Shown in pieces: positions 29,860 to 39,015 of a stretch of 59,198 nucleotides of DNA. Origin of the DNA: Enterococcus lemanii (lineage in GTDB: Bacteria; Bacillota; Bacilli; Lactobacillales; Enterococcaceae); the NCBI RefSeq assembly GCF_016909125.1, contig NZ_JAFBFD010000015.1:1-59198 (forward strand), given 5' to 3'. The translations under genes and the position numbers were made by a program. The number at the start of each line of letters is the position of its first letter. Within the stretch, counting starts at the first letter, position 1. The notes under the pieces were generated by a model, which saw nothing but the letters and a program-made list of their open reading frames with translations, did not search any database and had not been told where the DNA came from.

Positions 29860-30101
29860 CGAACACCTCACATACTATCAATCCTTGTTGCCATTCACTA
29901 TCATCAAATTCTTGCCATTTTTCTACCTTTTTTTATAAGTAGCATTGTCTATCTAATTTACAGCTAAATAAATTCTAAACCTTGGTCAGTTCATGAGGAG
30001 TGTATCGTAAATAAAGCAAGCCTTGTCCGTAATAAAGGGGACACTTTATTTCAATGGAATCAAAATAAACAAAGTTAAAAGAGTACTTGTTGTCAATGGA
30101 T
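29860..30101. other. Intergenic stretch, nothing identified
   Basis: About 240 bases between two minus-strand genes hold no gene with a ribosome binding site. I see no clear terminator for hrtA here beyond a weak AT-rich stretch. Confidence 0.3.
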
Positions 30102-30764
30102 TTACTTCTGTGCCGTCAAATACCCATCTTTCATCACTAACACTCGGTCACAAAATTCTGTCATGCGTAAATCGTGTGTGACCATAATGGTTGCTTTATT
30201 TTTTTGTTTCGTTTCTTGGGCTAAAATTTTGACCACTTCAAAGGCTTTTTCAGTATCTAAGCTTGCGGTGGGCTCATCGGCTAAAATAATTGATGGGTTG
30301 TGGTAAAGTGCGCGAGCGATGGCGACGCGTTGCCGCTCGCCGCCAGATAAGTCTTCGGGGTACTTATTGATAAGTTTTTCAATCCCTAATTCTTTAAATA
30401 AACTAAAATCAGAATGTTTTTCTTTTCGAATTTTATCGACAAGTACCAGTTGATTTTGAACGGTTAAGAAAGGAATTAGATTGGATGCTTGTAAAATAAA
30501 GCCAATTTCTTGAAAACGAATTTTAGCGCGTTCTTTTTCATTTTTGTCACTAAAAGGTTTGCCGTTAATCAGCACTTGTCCTTCGCTTGGAGCTTGGAGA
30601 CCACCTGCAATGGTTAAAAAGGTGCTTTTACCTGACCCAGATGGTCCAATCACAGCGATAAATTCACCTTGATGGACAGCTAAATTTGTTTCTTTTAAAG
30701 CTTCGATCGTGTTACTTCCATCTTGGAAGCTTTTTTTGACTTGTTTTAATTCAATCGCTTTCAT
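30102..30764 (-). CDS. hrtA: Heme exporter ATP-binding protein HrtA
   Basis: A 220-residue MacB-type ABC ATPase. Walker A is GPSGSGKST near residue 40, the signature LSGGERQRVAI near residue 138, and Walker B SIILADEPTASLD near residue 158, with the His in MVTHD. It pairs with the FtsX-type permease HrtB nine bases upstream in the operon. HrtBA exports excess heme and protects against heme toxicity. The family call rests mainly on HrtB. No hssRS or fhtR regulator gene lies in the window. Confidence 0.78.
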   Translation of the reverse strand: MKAIELKQVKKSFQDGSNTIEALKETNLAVHQGEFIAVIGPSGSGKSTFLTIAGGLQAPSEGQVLINGKPFSDKNEKERAKIRFQEIGFILQASNLIPFLTVQNQLVLVDKIRKEKHSDFSLFKELGIEKLINKYPEDLSGGERQRVAIARALYHNPSIILADEPTASLDTEKAFEVVKILAQETKQKNKATIMVTHDLRMTEFCDRVLVMKDGYLTAQK

Positions 30765-30773
30765 AGCGTCCTC

Positions 30774-31838
30774 CTATCCAATGGCCTTTAAGGGATCAAT
30801 TTTTACGACAGCGCGAACCGAAGAAAAGGCTCCTAATAAAGCAAAGACAATCATTATCAAACCAATAGTGCTAAGATAGAGAAAATTCATTTCAAAAGGA
30901 ACTTTCACAGGTAATAAAAACGAGGTCGCAATGGTTGCAACGAGCCCGCCACCGACACCTAAGAGAGATAAGATAAATGTTTGAGCAAGGACAGAAGAAG
31001 CGATGTAGCGACTAGCAACACCTTGCGCTTTCATCACGCCAAAAATTTCGATTTTTTGCATGGTTAAGACGTAAATAAAAATACCAATCACAATAGCGGC
31101 GATAACGATTAAAAAGCCAATCATAAAGCTAAAAGTTAAGACTTGCGCGTTATAGCCAGGTAATTTCTGGATGAATTGCTTGATAGAAATCTTTACTAAG
31201 CCATCGGGAATTTTATCTACCGCTCCACGAGTCACAATGCCGTTGATACGCGCTTCAGGTGAATCATCTTCTTTTTCAAAACGGATTTTTTGATAAGCAC
31301 CAATCGAAGTATATAAAACAGGTGCCACGTTGAATTTTGCTCGATTGGTAAAACCGACAATCGTTAGTTCGGTATCGTTACCAGACAATGTTAAAGTGTC
31401 GCCCAATTTTAAGCCGTACTGTGTTTGGAGGCTGTTATCGGCCACGGCTTCTTGTGTATTTGTAAACATCTTTCCTTCGATAATGTCAGGTGCTAAAAAT
31501 TGTTCAGGTTCAATCCCGAAAATCGTGGTTGTGATTGTTTCTCCACCGTCTTTGTGCGAAATAACGGCTGGAGTTTGAGCTAAAAGTGCTTTTTGCTCTG
31601 CTTGGACTTCGGTGTAGAATTTTTTTGGAATCATTGACATACTCAAGTTTTGATTGGCTTCTTCTGCAACTAAAATATGGTCAGCTTGCCATTTATCAAT
31701 GGCGCTACGATTGTCTTGTGCCAGACCGTAAGCTAAACCAGTTAAAAAAAAGACTAAATAAGCAATTAAAAATAGAACACCAATTACTAAAAAATAGCGT
31801 AACTTGGCATGTTTGATTTCATTGATTGCTAAAAACAT
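30774..31838 (-). CDS. hrtB: Heme exporter permease HrtB (FtsX/MacB type)
   Basis: A 354-residue permease with one N-terminal membrane helix (about 15-37), a large extracytoplasmic domain (about 40-225), and three C-terminal helices (about 230-350). The N-terminus FLAINEIKHAKLRYFLVIG and the HILVAEEANQNLSMSMI segment are typical of HrtB. With HrtA it forms a mechanotransmission-type pump that extracts heme from the membrane. The ATG follows GAAGGGG. The upstream promoter is minus-strand TTGCTT-N18-TATATT (31883-31912). Confidence 0.8.
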   Translation of the reverse strand: MFLAINEIKHAKLRYFLVIGVLFLIAYLVFFLTGLAYGLAQDNRSAIDKWQADHILVAEEANQNLSMSMIPKKFYTEVQAEQKALLAQTPAVISHKDGGETITTTIFGIEPEQFLAPDIIEGKMFTNTQEAVADNSLQTQYGLKLGDTLTLSGNDTELTIVGFTNRAKFNVAPVLYTSIGAYQKIRFEKEDDSPEARINGIVTRGAVDKIPDGLVKISIKQFIQKLPGYNAQVLTFSFMIGFLIVIAAIVIGIFIYVLTMQKIEIFGVMKAQGVASRYIASSVLAQTFILSLLGVGGGLVATIATSFLLPVKVPFEMNFLYLSTIGLIMIVFALLGAFSSVRAVVKIDPLKAIG

Positions 31839-31882
31839 GGACTCACCCCTTCGAACCTATCTTTTGATAAGTGATTGGAATG

Positions 31883-31912
31883 AATATAGCACGTTTGTTG
31901 CACTTTAAGCAA
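31883..31912 (-). promoter_or_regulatory. Promoter of hrtBA
   Basis: Minus-strand TTGCTT (31907-31912) and the extended -10 TGCTATATT (TATATT 31883-31888) are 18 bases apart. Two GTGC repeats in the spacer could be a repressor site; I could not identify the known FhtR palindrome. Confidence 0.55.
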
Positions 31913-31975
31913 AGATTTAAATTTAAGAAAATGTCGAAGTGGGAATTTTTTGATTAAAATAAACGGGAATCATGA

Positions 31976-32020
31976 AAAAAAGAAAGTCACACCAGATTTA
32001 AGGAGTGACTTTCTTTTTTA
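31976..32020. terminator. Terminator of tyrS
   Basis: Arms AAAGAAAGTCAC and GTGACTTTCTTT around a loop, with A- and T-runs on the flanks. Confidence 0.85.
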
Positions 32021-32021
32021 A

Positions 32022-33293
32022 CTAATCAACTAAATGCACTAACGTATATTTCTTTTTCCCTTTACGGACAATAATGAATTTTTCATCAAAAGAATTTTCT
32101 AGCGTGATTTCTGCTTCTAAATCAGCCACGCGTTCACCATTAATTGAAATGGCGCCATTTTTCACGTCTTCACGTGCTTGGCGTTTTGAGGGTTCGATTT
32201 TTGCATCAACTAACCAATCCACAATGTTTTGCGTTTCTTTTGGCATCGTTGCGCTTGGCATGTTTTTGAACCCTTCCGCAATTTGGCTTGTCGTCAGTTG
32301 TTTGACATCGCCTGAGAAAAGGGCAGCGGTAATGGTCAAAGCATCTTGCAACGCTTCTTCCCCATGGACGAATTTAGTCATTTCGCTGGCTAAGGCTTTC
32401 TGCGCTTCACGTTTGTGTGGTTCGGTTTCAACTTTTTGGGCATATGCTGCAATTTCTTCTTGGGTTAAGAACGTGAAGAATTTCAAGTATTTGATGACAT
32501 CACGATCATCTTGGTTTACCCAAAATTGGTAAAATTCGTAAGGTGATGTTTTTTCTGGATCTAACCAAACCGCGCCACCTGCTGTTTTACCAAATTTTGT
32601 TCCATCTGCTTTTAACATTAAGGGGATGGTTAAACCAAATGCTTTGGCTTCGGCGCCTTCTTTTTTACGAATGAGGTCAAGACCAGCTGTAATGTTGCCC
32701 CATTGATCGGCACCACCGATTTGTAGACGGACATTGTGTTCACGGAATAAGTGTAAAAAGTCCATTGATTGTAAAATTTGGTAAGTGAATTCGGTGAAAG
32801 AAATTCCTGTTTCTAAACGACTAGAAACAATATCTTTGGCTAACATCGTATTAATATTGAAGTTTTTACCATAGTCACGTAAGAAATCAAGCAACGTTAA
32901 ATCTTTCGTCCAGTCGTAGTTATTGACCATACTTAAATTATGAATACTCGCTTCATCAAAGAATAATTTTTTCATTTGAGCGGTTAAACGATCTACGTTA
33001 TGTTGCACTTGTTCCATTGATTGCAGTTGACGTTCAGAAGTTCGCCCACTTGGATCGCCAATTGTACCTGTGGCGCCTCCAATTAAAATATAAGGGTGAT
33101 GCCCTAAAAGTTGGAATCTTTTTAGCATCATAAATGGAATCAAATGCCCAATATGCATACTGTCACCAGTTGGGTCAACCCCGCAATATAAAGAGATTTG
33201 ATTGTTTTCGACGTATTCTCTTAAACCTTCCGCATCGGTTTGTTGGTTAATGGCGTCACGCCACATTAATTCATCAATAATGTTTGTTGACAT
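32022..33293 (-). CDS. tyrS: Tyrosyl-tRNA synthetase
   Basis: A 423-residue class I synthetase that charges tRNA-Tyr. HIGH is present as HIGHL in GDSMHIGHLIPF, and KMSKS as KFGKTAGG. The C-terminal S4-like RNA-binding domain is visible (EPSKRQAREDVKNGAISING). Start ATG 33293 has AAGGAAAGG at a spacing of about nine; ATG 33302 is too close to that site. The reading frame also runs into the T-box leader upstream, which is not coding. It is monocistronic and controlled by the T-box. Confidence 0.95.
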   Translation of the reverse strand: MSTNIIDELMWRDAINQQTDAEGLREYVENNQISLYCGVDPTGDSMHIGHLIPFMMLKRFQLLGHHPYILIGGATGTIGDPSGRTSERQLQSMEQVQHNVDRLTAQMKKLFFDEASIHNLSMVNNYDWTKDLTLLDFLRDYGKNFNINTMLAKDIVSSRLETGISFTEFTYQILQSMDFLHLFREHNVRLQIGGADQWGNITAGLDLIRKKEGAEAKAFGLTIPLMLKADGTKFGKTAGGAVWLDPEKTSPYEFYQFWVNQDDRDVIKYLKFFTFLTQEEIAAYAQKVETEPHKREAQKALASEMTKFVHGEEALQDALTITAALFSGDVKQLTTSQIAEGFKNMPSATMPKETQNIVDWLVDAKIEPSKRQAREDVKNGAISINGERVADLEAEITLENSFDEKFIIVRKGKKKYTLVHLVD

Positions 33294-33307
33294 TGAGTTC
33301 ATCCTTT

Positions 33308-33560
33308 CCTTGATAAAAATAAAAAAGTCCCTGCAGATTTTTTCTGCAGGGACGAAATTGACATGTTTTCCGTGGTACCACCCAGTTTGTGTAAACAATA
33401 TGTTTACACCACTTAATCATCTGTTATCGCTGATGAAACGCTTGGTTGTCCTAGATTGAGTGTAATTCATCGCGTTATTTGTGCTAAATTCCATCAACCT
33501 TTAGCTTTCTATCAACAGGGATAAGCGACTACTGCGTTCAATAACCAAAAAATATTGATT
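33308..33560 (-). promoter_or_regulatory. T-box riboswitch (tyrosine)
   Basis: On the minus strand the leader contains the T-box sequence GGTGGTACCACGG (33369-33383 region), followed by a terminator GTCCCTGCAG/CTGCAGGGAC plus T-run (33322-33353). Stem I sequence lies upstream, with a candidate UAC specifier at 33462-33464. Uncharged tRNA-Tyr is expected to stabilise the antiterminator and switch tyrS on. Confidence 0.92.
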
Positions 33561-33683
33561 TAAAAAACATCATAAAGTATCCAGCAAAGCTTGTCAAGCA
33601 CCTTTCCAATGGTTCATTAAAAAATGATTTCGGTTTCATAAGAAAAGAAATAAAATCTTGTCGCTTTTCTTAAGCCTTTATGT

Positions 33684-33710
33684 GTGTATCTGGTCAAACT
33701 TTGCTATAAT
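33684..33710 (+). promoter_or_regulatory. Promoter of pncB-nadE
   Basis: An extended -10, TTTGCTATAAT (TATAAT 33705-33710), with only a weak -35. No NiaR-like GTGTCTTGACA motif is present here, in contrast to the ECF niacin gene. Confidence 0.55.
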
Positions 33711-33743
33711 AGAGGGGTAGATTAAAAAAGAGGGGTTTTTTTA

Positions 33744-35210
33744 ATGGATAAATTATATAGTGATGACAGTTTAACATTACACACGGATTTGTACCAAATT
33801 AATATGATGTATACTTATTGGTCTTTAGGTCGTGCGGAGTTGCATTCGGTCTTTGAATGTTATTTTCGTGAGATGCCTTTTCAAAATGGGTATGCTATTT
33901 TTGCAGGTCTTGAGCGTTTAGTAAAATACTTAGAAGAATTGACTTTCACGGAGTCTGATATTGCTTATTTGCGTGACTTAGGTGAATATAGCGAAGAATT
34001 CTTACAATATTTGCAAGACTTTAAATTTTCTTGCACGATTCGATCGGCGAAAGAAGGGGAGTTGGTTTTTAATAACGAACCAATCATTCAAGTTGAAGGA
34101 CCCTTGGCGCAAGCACAACTCATCGAAACCGCTTTACTTAACATGGTAAATTTCCAAACGTTGATTGCAACGAAAGCCGCCCGTATCAAATCGGTGATTG
34201 GCCGTGACCCATTACTAGAATTTGGCTCACGACGCGCCCAAGAGATGGATGCCGCGATTTGGGGAACACGAGCTGCTTTCATTGGTGGTGCAGATGCAAC
34301 CAGTAATGTACGTGCAGGTAAGATTTTTGGCATTCCAGCTAGTGGTACGCACGCGCATTCTTTAGTTCAATCGTATGGCAATGATTACGATGCTTTTATG
34401 GCTTATGCCAAAACACATAAAGATTGTGTCTTTTTAGTGGATACTTACGACACCTTAAAATTAGGCGTACCGACGGCCATTCGGGTGGCTAAAGAACTTG
34501 GTGATCAAATTAATTTCTTAGGTGTTCGAATTGACAGTGGGGACATGGCCTATATTTCAAAAAAAGTCCGTGAACAACTGGATGAAGCTGGATTTACCGA
34601 AGCGAAAATTTATGCATCAAATGACTTAGATGAAAGCACCATCTTAAGTTTAAAAATGCAAAAAGCTAAAATTGATGTTTGGGGAGTGGGTACCAAATTA
34701 ATCACGGCTTATAGTCAACCGGCATTAGGAGCAGTGTACAAACTTGTTTCAATTGAAGATGAACATGGTGAAATGATTGATACGATTAAATTATCGAGTA
34801 ACGCAGAAAAAGTATCAACGCCAGGGAAAAAACAAGTTTGGCGTATTACCCGTAAAAAAGACGGAAAATCTGAAGGGGATTATATTACTTTATGGGATGA
34901 AGACCCACGTGAACAAGAAAGTATTTACATGTTCCATCCAGTCCATACGTATATTAGTAAAACAGTGACTGAATTTACGGCACGTCCAATTTTACAAGAG
35001 ATTTTTGTGGACGGGCAGTTGGTTTATGAATTACCGAACTTGGGTGAGATAAAAGCATATTGTCATGACTGTTTAGATGCGCTGTGGGAAGAATACAAGC
35101 GCGATTTAAATCCTCAACCGTATCCAGTCGATTTGTCGAGTGAGTGTTGGAACCACAAAATGAAAATTTTAGAACACGTTCGTAAACAAGTGAAAGCCTT
35201 ACATGAATAA
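33744..35210 (+). CDS. pncB: Nicotinate phosphoribosyltransferase
   Basis: A 488-residue enzyme that converts nicotinate and PRPP to nicotinate mononucleotide, the first step of NAD salvage. Family segments include TDLYQINMMYTYW at the N-terminus, EFGSRRAQEMDAAIWGTRAAF near residue 160, GTHAHSLVQSY near residue 206 and FLGVRIDSGDM near residue 258. The length suits the Firmicutes form. It is followed by nadE after 28 bases, so both salvage steps are in one operon. Confidence 0.93.
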   Translation: MDKLYSDDSLTLHTDLYQINMMYTYWSLGRAELHSVFECYFREMPFQNGYAIFAGLERLVKYLEELTFTESDIAYLRDLGEYSEEFLQYLQDFKFSCTIRSAKEGELVFNNEPIIQVEGPLAQAQLIETALLNMVNFQTLIATKAARIKSVIGRDPLLEFGSRRAQEMDAAIWGTRAAFIGGADATSNVRAGKIFGIPASGTHAHSLVQSYGNDYDAFMAYAKTHKDCVFLVDTYDTLKLGVPTAIRVAKELGDQINFLGVRIDSGDMAYISKKVREQLDEAGFTEAKIYASNDLDESTILSLKMQKAKIDVWGVGTKLITAYSQPALGAVYKLVSIEDEHGEMIDTIKLSSNAEKVSTPGKKQVWRITRKKDGKSEGDYITLWDEDPREQESIYMFHPVHTYISKTVTEFTARPILQEIFVDGQLVYELPNLGEIKAYCHDCLDALWEEYKRDLNPQPYPVDLSSECWNHKMKILEHVRKQVKALHE

Positions 35211-35238
35211 GTAACCATTGTTAAAGGAGTTGGAAAAA

Positions 35239-36063
35239 ATGACTTTACAAGAACAAATTATTGAACAATTAGGGGTCAAAAAAACGATTGATCCAGAAGT
35301 TGAGATTCGTCGAAGCATTGATTTTATGAAAGCGTACTTGCATAAACACCCATTTATTAAAACGTTTGTCTTAGGAATTAGTGGTGGGCAAGATTCAACT
35401 TTAGTGGGGCGTTTAGCGCAACTGGCAATGGAAGAAATGCGTCAAGAAACGAACGATTCGGATTATTACTTTATTGGTGTGCGTTTACCGTATGGCAAGC
35501 AAAATGATGAAGAAGATGCGATACGCGCGATGGCTTTTATTGAAGCCGATAGTCAAATTACTGTTGATATTAAGCCAGCTGTTGACGCGCAAGTCGCTGA
35601 GTTAACTAAAATTGGTGTCGAAATTAGTGATTATAATAAAGGGAATATCAAAGCCCGTCAACGCATGATTACGCAATATGCGATTGCTGGCGCTCATCAG
35701 GGAGCCGTTTTAGGAACCGATCATGCGGCCGAAAACATTACTGCTTTTTTTACAAAATTTGGTGATGGTGCAGCAGATTTATTACCAATTTACCGCTTAA
35801 ATAAGCGTCAAGGGCGAGAACTATTAAAAGCTTTGGATGCACCAGCAGACCTCTACTTAAAAGTGCCAGTTGCTGATTTAGAAGAAAATCGCCCAATGGT
35901 ATCAGATGAAGCGGTCTTAGGTGTAACGTATGCTGAAATTGATGACTATTTAGAAGGAAAACCCGTTTCACCAAAAGCACAAGCGACAATTGAGAGTTGG
36001 TGGTATAAAGGCCAACACAAACGTCATTTGCCAATTACGGTTTTTGATGACTTTTGGAAATAA
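35239..36063 (+). CDS. nadE: NH3-dependent NAD+ synthetase
   Basis: A 274-residue ammonia-dependent NAD synthetase without a glutaminase domain. The PP-loop [17 protein letters not shown] lies near residue 45, and [19 protein letters not shown] near residue 160. It amidates deamido-NAD in the final step. Start ATG 35239 follows AAAGGAG; a TTG at 35218 is upstream of that site. It is cotranscribed with pncB. Confidence 0.94.
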   Translation: MTLQEQIIEQLGVKKTIDPEVEIRRSIDFMKAYLHKHPFIKTFVLGISGGQDSTLVGRLAQLAMEEMRQETNDSDYYFIGVRLPYGKQNDEEDAIRAMAFIEADSQITVDIKPAVDAQVAELTKIGVEISDYNKGNIKARQRMITQYAIAGAHQGAVLGTDHAAENITAFFTKFGDGAADLLPIYRLNKRQGRELLKALDAPADLYLKVPVADLEENRPMVSDEAVLGVTYAEIDDYLEGKPVSPKAQATIESWWYKGQHKRHLPITVFDDFWK

Positions 36064-36074
36064 AAACAAACAAA

Positions 36075-36107
36075 AGAAGAAGACGTCAAAGTTTTCTTCT
36101 TTTTTTG
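36075..36107 (+). terminator. Terminator after nadE
   Basis: Arms AAAAGAAGAA and TTCTTCTTTT around GACGTCAAAG, then T-run. Confidence 0.75.
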
Positions 36108-36239
36108 ATTTTAGTTGTGGGAGGAGTTCGTAGCATTTTTGTGTCGCAAGATTTTGCATGATAGAACATAAAAATTTCCATTGTTTCAAAAAAAACCACA
36201 TGATAGGCTAGAATCAAAGTGTAATTGAAGGAGCAAATA

Positions 36240-36468
36240 ATGAAGAAAAACATTCTTTTTTTAGTTGCAGATGATCAACGATTTGATACGATTGCGGCTT
36301 TAGGCCATCCTGCTATCCAAACACCAAATTTTGATTGGTTAGTTGAGAATCATCGTTCAAGCATTGCAACAACGAATGCGAACGCATGCCCAAGTCACGG
36401 GCGATCAAAATTTTTCGCAAGGACAAATTTTTTGGCACATGCTAGAAGAAAAAAGGGGAAATAAATGA
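36240..36468 (+). pseudogene. Internally deleted sulfatase gene
   Basis: The start is good (AAGGAG, ATG 36240) and the first residues are those of an alkaline-phosphatase-superfamily sulfatase: [20 protein letters not shown] and IQTPNFDWL. After about 40 codons the sequence jumps, out of frame, to a C-terminal end ([20 protein letters not shown] then LEEKRGNK) that stops with TGA overlapping the next ATG. The several hundred residues between, including the Cys/Ser active-site motif, are missing. A large internal deletion is the simplest explanation. Confidence 0.75.
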
Positions 36469-37580
36469 AACATATCTCGGTTTTAATTAAGCCAGCATCT
36501 GGGCTTTGTAATTTACGTTGCCAGTATTGTTTTTACGCGGATATCACCTCGCTTAGGGAAGTCGCATCTTATGGAAAAATGAAAAAAGAAACAACCGAAA
36601 AAATGATTCAACAAATTTTTGTTGATTTAGACGCAGGCGATGAACTCACGCTAGCCTTTCAAGGAGGGGAACCCACCTTAGCCGGCTTGCCATATTTTAA
36701 ACAGCTCGTTGCATTGGTCGAAGAAAAACAAGCTCAAAAAAGCGTGCGGGTTCATTATGCACTGCAAACCAACGGGATGTTGATTAACCAAAAATGGGCG
36801 ACCTTTTTAAAATCCAATCATTTCCTTGTGGGGTTATCGATTGATGGACACCCAATGTATCATGATTTGCACCGCTTAGATACGAAAGGGAAAGGGACGT
36901 TTCATCGTGTGCTTGAAACAAAACGCTTATTTGATGCGTATCAAATTGAATACAATGTTTTGTGTGTCTTAACGAATCAACTCGCGAAAGAACCGAAAAA
37001 AGTTTATCAATTTCTGCAAAAAGAAAAGATTGACTATATCCAATTTATCCCTTGTTTAGACGAACTACAGGCTAAAAAACGAAGTACCTACGCGCTAACG
37101 CCAGAACGATTTGCTAGTTTTTACCGTCAATTGTTGCATTTATGGCTGCAAGAACTTTCTACAGGCCATTATCGTAGTGTGAAACTATTTGATGATGTAT
37201 TTAACTTGGTTGTCAATCGCCAAGTCAATGCTTGTGGTTTAGTTGGCAATTGTCAAATTCAATATATTATTGAAGCAGACGGTAGTGTTTATCCTTGTGA
37301 TTTTTATGTTCTGGATGAATACCGCCTAGGTTTTATCCAAGAGCAAACGTTACGCGAGTTATTTTCACAAGACGTTGGTCAAAAATTCTTATGTGAAAAA
37401 AAAGAAGCAAGCGTCTTATGTCAAACTTGCCCGTTTCAACAAATGTGTCACGGCGGTTGCAAACGCATGAAAGCGGCGATGTATGTCAATGCTGCGGGTG
37501 ATTTTTGTGGCTATCAACGTTTTTTACAAACTTTTTTACCAGAAGTTACGAACATTCAAACGTATTTACAAGCGTTATAA
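36465..37580 (+). CDS. Anaerobic sulfatase-maturating radical SAM enzyme (anSME)
   Basis: A 371-residue radical SAM enzyme with a SPASM C-terminus. The radical SAM cluster motif is CNLRCQYCFY near residue 15. Two auxiliary Fe-S cluster cysteine sets follow: CGLVGNC and YPCDFY near residues 258-280, then CQTCPFQQMCHGGC near residue 325 and a final Cys before GYQ. anSMEs oxidise a Cys or Ser in sulfatases to formylglycine. The ATG overlaps the stop of the deleted sulfatase (ATGA), so the two were coupled. The maturase itself appears intact, without its usual substrate next door. Confidence 0.85.
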   Translation: MKHISVLIKPASGLCNLRCQYCFYADITSLREVASYGKMKKETTEKMIQQIFVDLDAGDELTLAFQGGEPTLAGLPYFKQLVALVEEKQAQKSVRVHYALQTNGMLINQKWATFLKSNHFLVGLSIDGHPMYHDLHRLDTKGKGTFHRVLETKRLFDAYQIEYNVLCVLTNQLAKEPKKVYQFLQKEKIDYIQFIPCLDELQAKKRSTYALTPERFASFYRQLLHLWLQELSTGHYRSVKLFDDVFNLVVNRQVNACGLVGNCQIQYIIEADGSVYPCDFYVLDEYRLGFIQEQTLRELFSQDVGQKFLCEKKEASVLCQTCPFQQMCHGGCKRMKAAMYVNAAGDFCGYQRFLQTFLPEVTNIQTYLQAL

Positions 37581-37585
37581 AGTCA

Positions 37586-37624
37586 AAAAATGCTCTTCCT
37601 AACGGTTAGGAGGAGCATTTTCTT
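37586..37624. terminator. Bidirectional terminator
   Basis: Arms AAATGCTC-TCCTAA and TTAGGA-GAGCATTT with a three-base loop, between convergent genes; it overlaps the end of the LysR gene. Confidence 0.8.
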
Positions 37625-38432
37625 GCAAGGTGGTTCGGATAAACAGCGCTACTTCTGCAAGCAAATCTGAAACCACTTCTTCTTTCGTTAAAAAGTAAAA
37701 ATTCCGATGATTATCCATTTCAAGGACCTCAAAAGGCGTATTTTCTGACAAAGCTAGTTTAGAGATAATCGTGCGTCCAACCCCTTGATTAAGTAAATTT
37801 TTAATCATTTCATAGCTATTGGTACGAATAATCGCAGGAGATAAGTTGTTTTCTCGCAAATAATGGTCGTTAATTTCTTGTAAAGGGGTCATGCACTCAT
37901 TGATTAACCAGTAATTGGCTTCTTTTCTTCCTGCTAAAACTAGCTCATCTTGAGCCACGACGTACCGCTGTAAATGTTCACTACGTTCGGGCCACTCGAT
38001 GAGACCAAAGTCTAATTTAGATTGTTCTAGTTCATGGACAATCGTCTTATATTCCATAATTGGGAAATGAAAATCAATCATCGGAAAACGTTCGATTAAA
38101 AGTGGTACAAATTTTGGTAAAAGGTACATGCCGCAGCTTTGCGTACAAGCTAAGACACAGCTTTCACGGTAGTTTTGTTCGATATGAATGTGAAGGAGCG
38201 TATCATCCCATTCTTCCATCATTTTTAGCGCGCGTGGGTATAAAAAGTCGGCTTCTTTGGTGGGGATAATCTCTTGTTTTCCATGCCGAATAAACAAAAC
38301 AACATCAAAATATTCTTCAAGTTTTTTGATTTGTGCCGAAACAGTTGGTTGTGATAAAAATAAATTATCCGCCGTACGGGTAAAGTTATGCGTTTCATAG
38401 ACAGAAACAAATGTTTTTAAAATCTGAAACAC
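37599..38432 (-). CDS. LysR-family transcriptional regulator
   Basis: A 277-residue LysR-type regulator. The winged helix-turn-helix is at residues 1-60 (FTRTADNLFLSQPTVSAQIK), followed by an effector-binding domain. The start codon is GTG 38432 with GAGGTG upstream. The target and effector are unknown. It is followed by the terminator it shares with the anSME gene; the next gene upstream on the same strand's 3' side is nrdI, which reads in the same direction 13 bases before it, so nrdI and this gene could be cotranscribed. Confidence 0.82.
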   Translation of the reverse strand: MFQILKTFVSVYETHNFTRTADNLFLSQPTVSAQIKKLEEYFDVVLFIRHGKQEIIPTKEADFLYPRALKMMEEWDDTLLHIHIEQNYRESCVLACTQSCGMYLLPKFVPLLIERFPMIDFHFPIMEYKTIVHELEQSKLDFGLIEWPERSEHLQRYVVAQDELVLAGRKEANYWLINECMTPLQEINDHYLRENNLSPAIIRTNSYEMIKNLLNQGVGRTIISKLALSENTPFEVLEMDNHRNFYFLTKEEVVSDLLAEVALFIRTTLQENAPPNR

Positions 38433-38445
38433 AAAGACACCTCAC

Positions 38446-38916
38446 TCATTTTTTATTTGTTGTTTCATGATTGAACCAAATAGTGGCTAATTTTTGATAA
38501 ATTTTTTCAATTTCTTTTTGGTTTCCGCGCAGTTCAAAGTCTGCAACGACCGGGACGTCAAATTGTGCCGCGTATTGTTTAGCCGTGAGACAGTATTGAT
38601 GACCGAAATTTTTATTTCCGCTCCCAATCACTCCTAAACATAAAGCAGCATTTTCTGCGTACTCAATGTATTCACGCATGCTTTGTGTCAAGATTTCTTG
38701 ATCGCCACTGTCAACCCCATTTCCACCTTCTAAATAGGTAGGAAGTGAAACAAAATAAGGGGATTCTTCTTTTTCAAATGGCGAATTGTCATGGATTTCT
38801 TTTAATTGTATAATAGGGAAATCAGGGTTTTCTTGATGCATGATTTCAGAATGTTGCTGAATCCGTTTTGCAAAAGACCGGGTATTGCCAGAAATCGAAA
38901 TATAAAGTAAGTTCAT
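38446..38916 (-). CDS. nrdI: NrdI-like flavodoxin
   Basis: A 156-residue flavodoxin-like protein. The FMN phosphate loop is SISGNTRSFAKR near residue 7, and the NrdI signature GVIGSGNKNFGHQYCLTAK is near residue 100. NrdI supplies oxidant to assemble the dimanganese-tyrosyl radical of class Ib ribonucleotide reductase NrdF. No nrdE, nrdF or nrdH is nearby. Start ATG 38916 follows AAAGGAGGGC; the longer frame is not preceded by a site. Confidence 0.82.
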   Translation of the reverse strand: MNLLYISISGNTRSFAKRIQQHSEIMHQENPDFPIIQLKEIHDNSPFEKEESPYFVSLPTYLEGGNGVDSGDQEILTQSMREYIEYAENAALCLGVIGSGNKNFGHQYCLTAKQYAAQFDVPVVADFELRGNQKEIEKIYQKLATIWFNHETTNKK

Positions 38917-39015
38917 ATCGATTGCCCTCCTTTGCATCAGTATAGCAAAAAACGAGTGCAAAAGGTAATTAAAAATCGTTTAATCATTGATGAACAAAGA
39001 GGAGAGAAAGAAAAA

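Noticed and set aside
33294-33398. N-terminal extension of tyrS
   Set aside because: The codons come from the T-box antiterminator and terminator, so the region is regulatory RNA and not coding.
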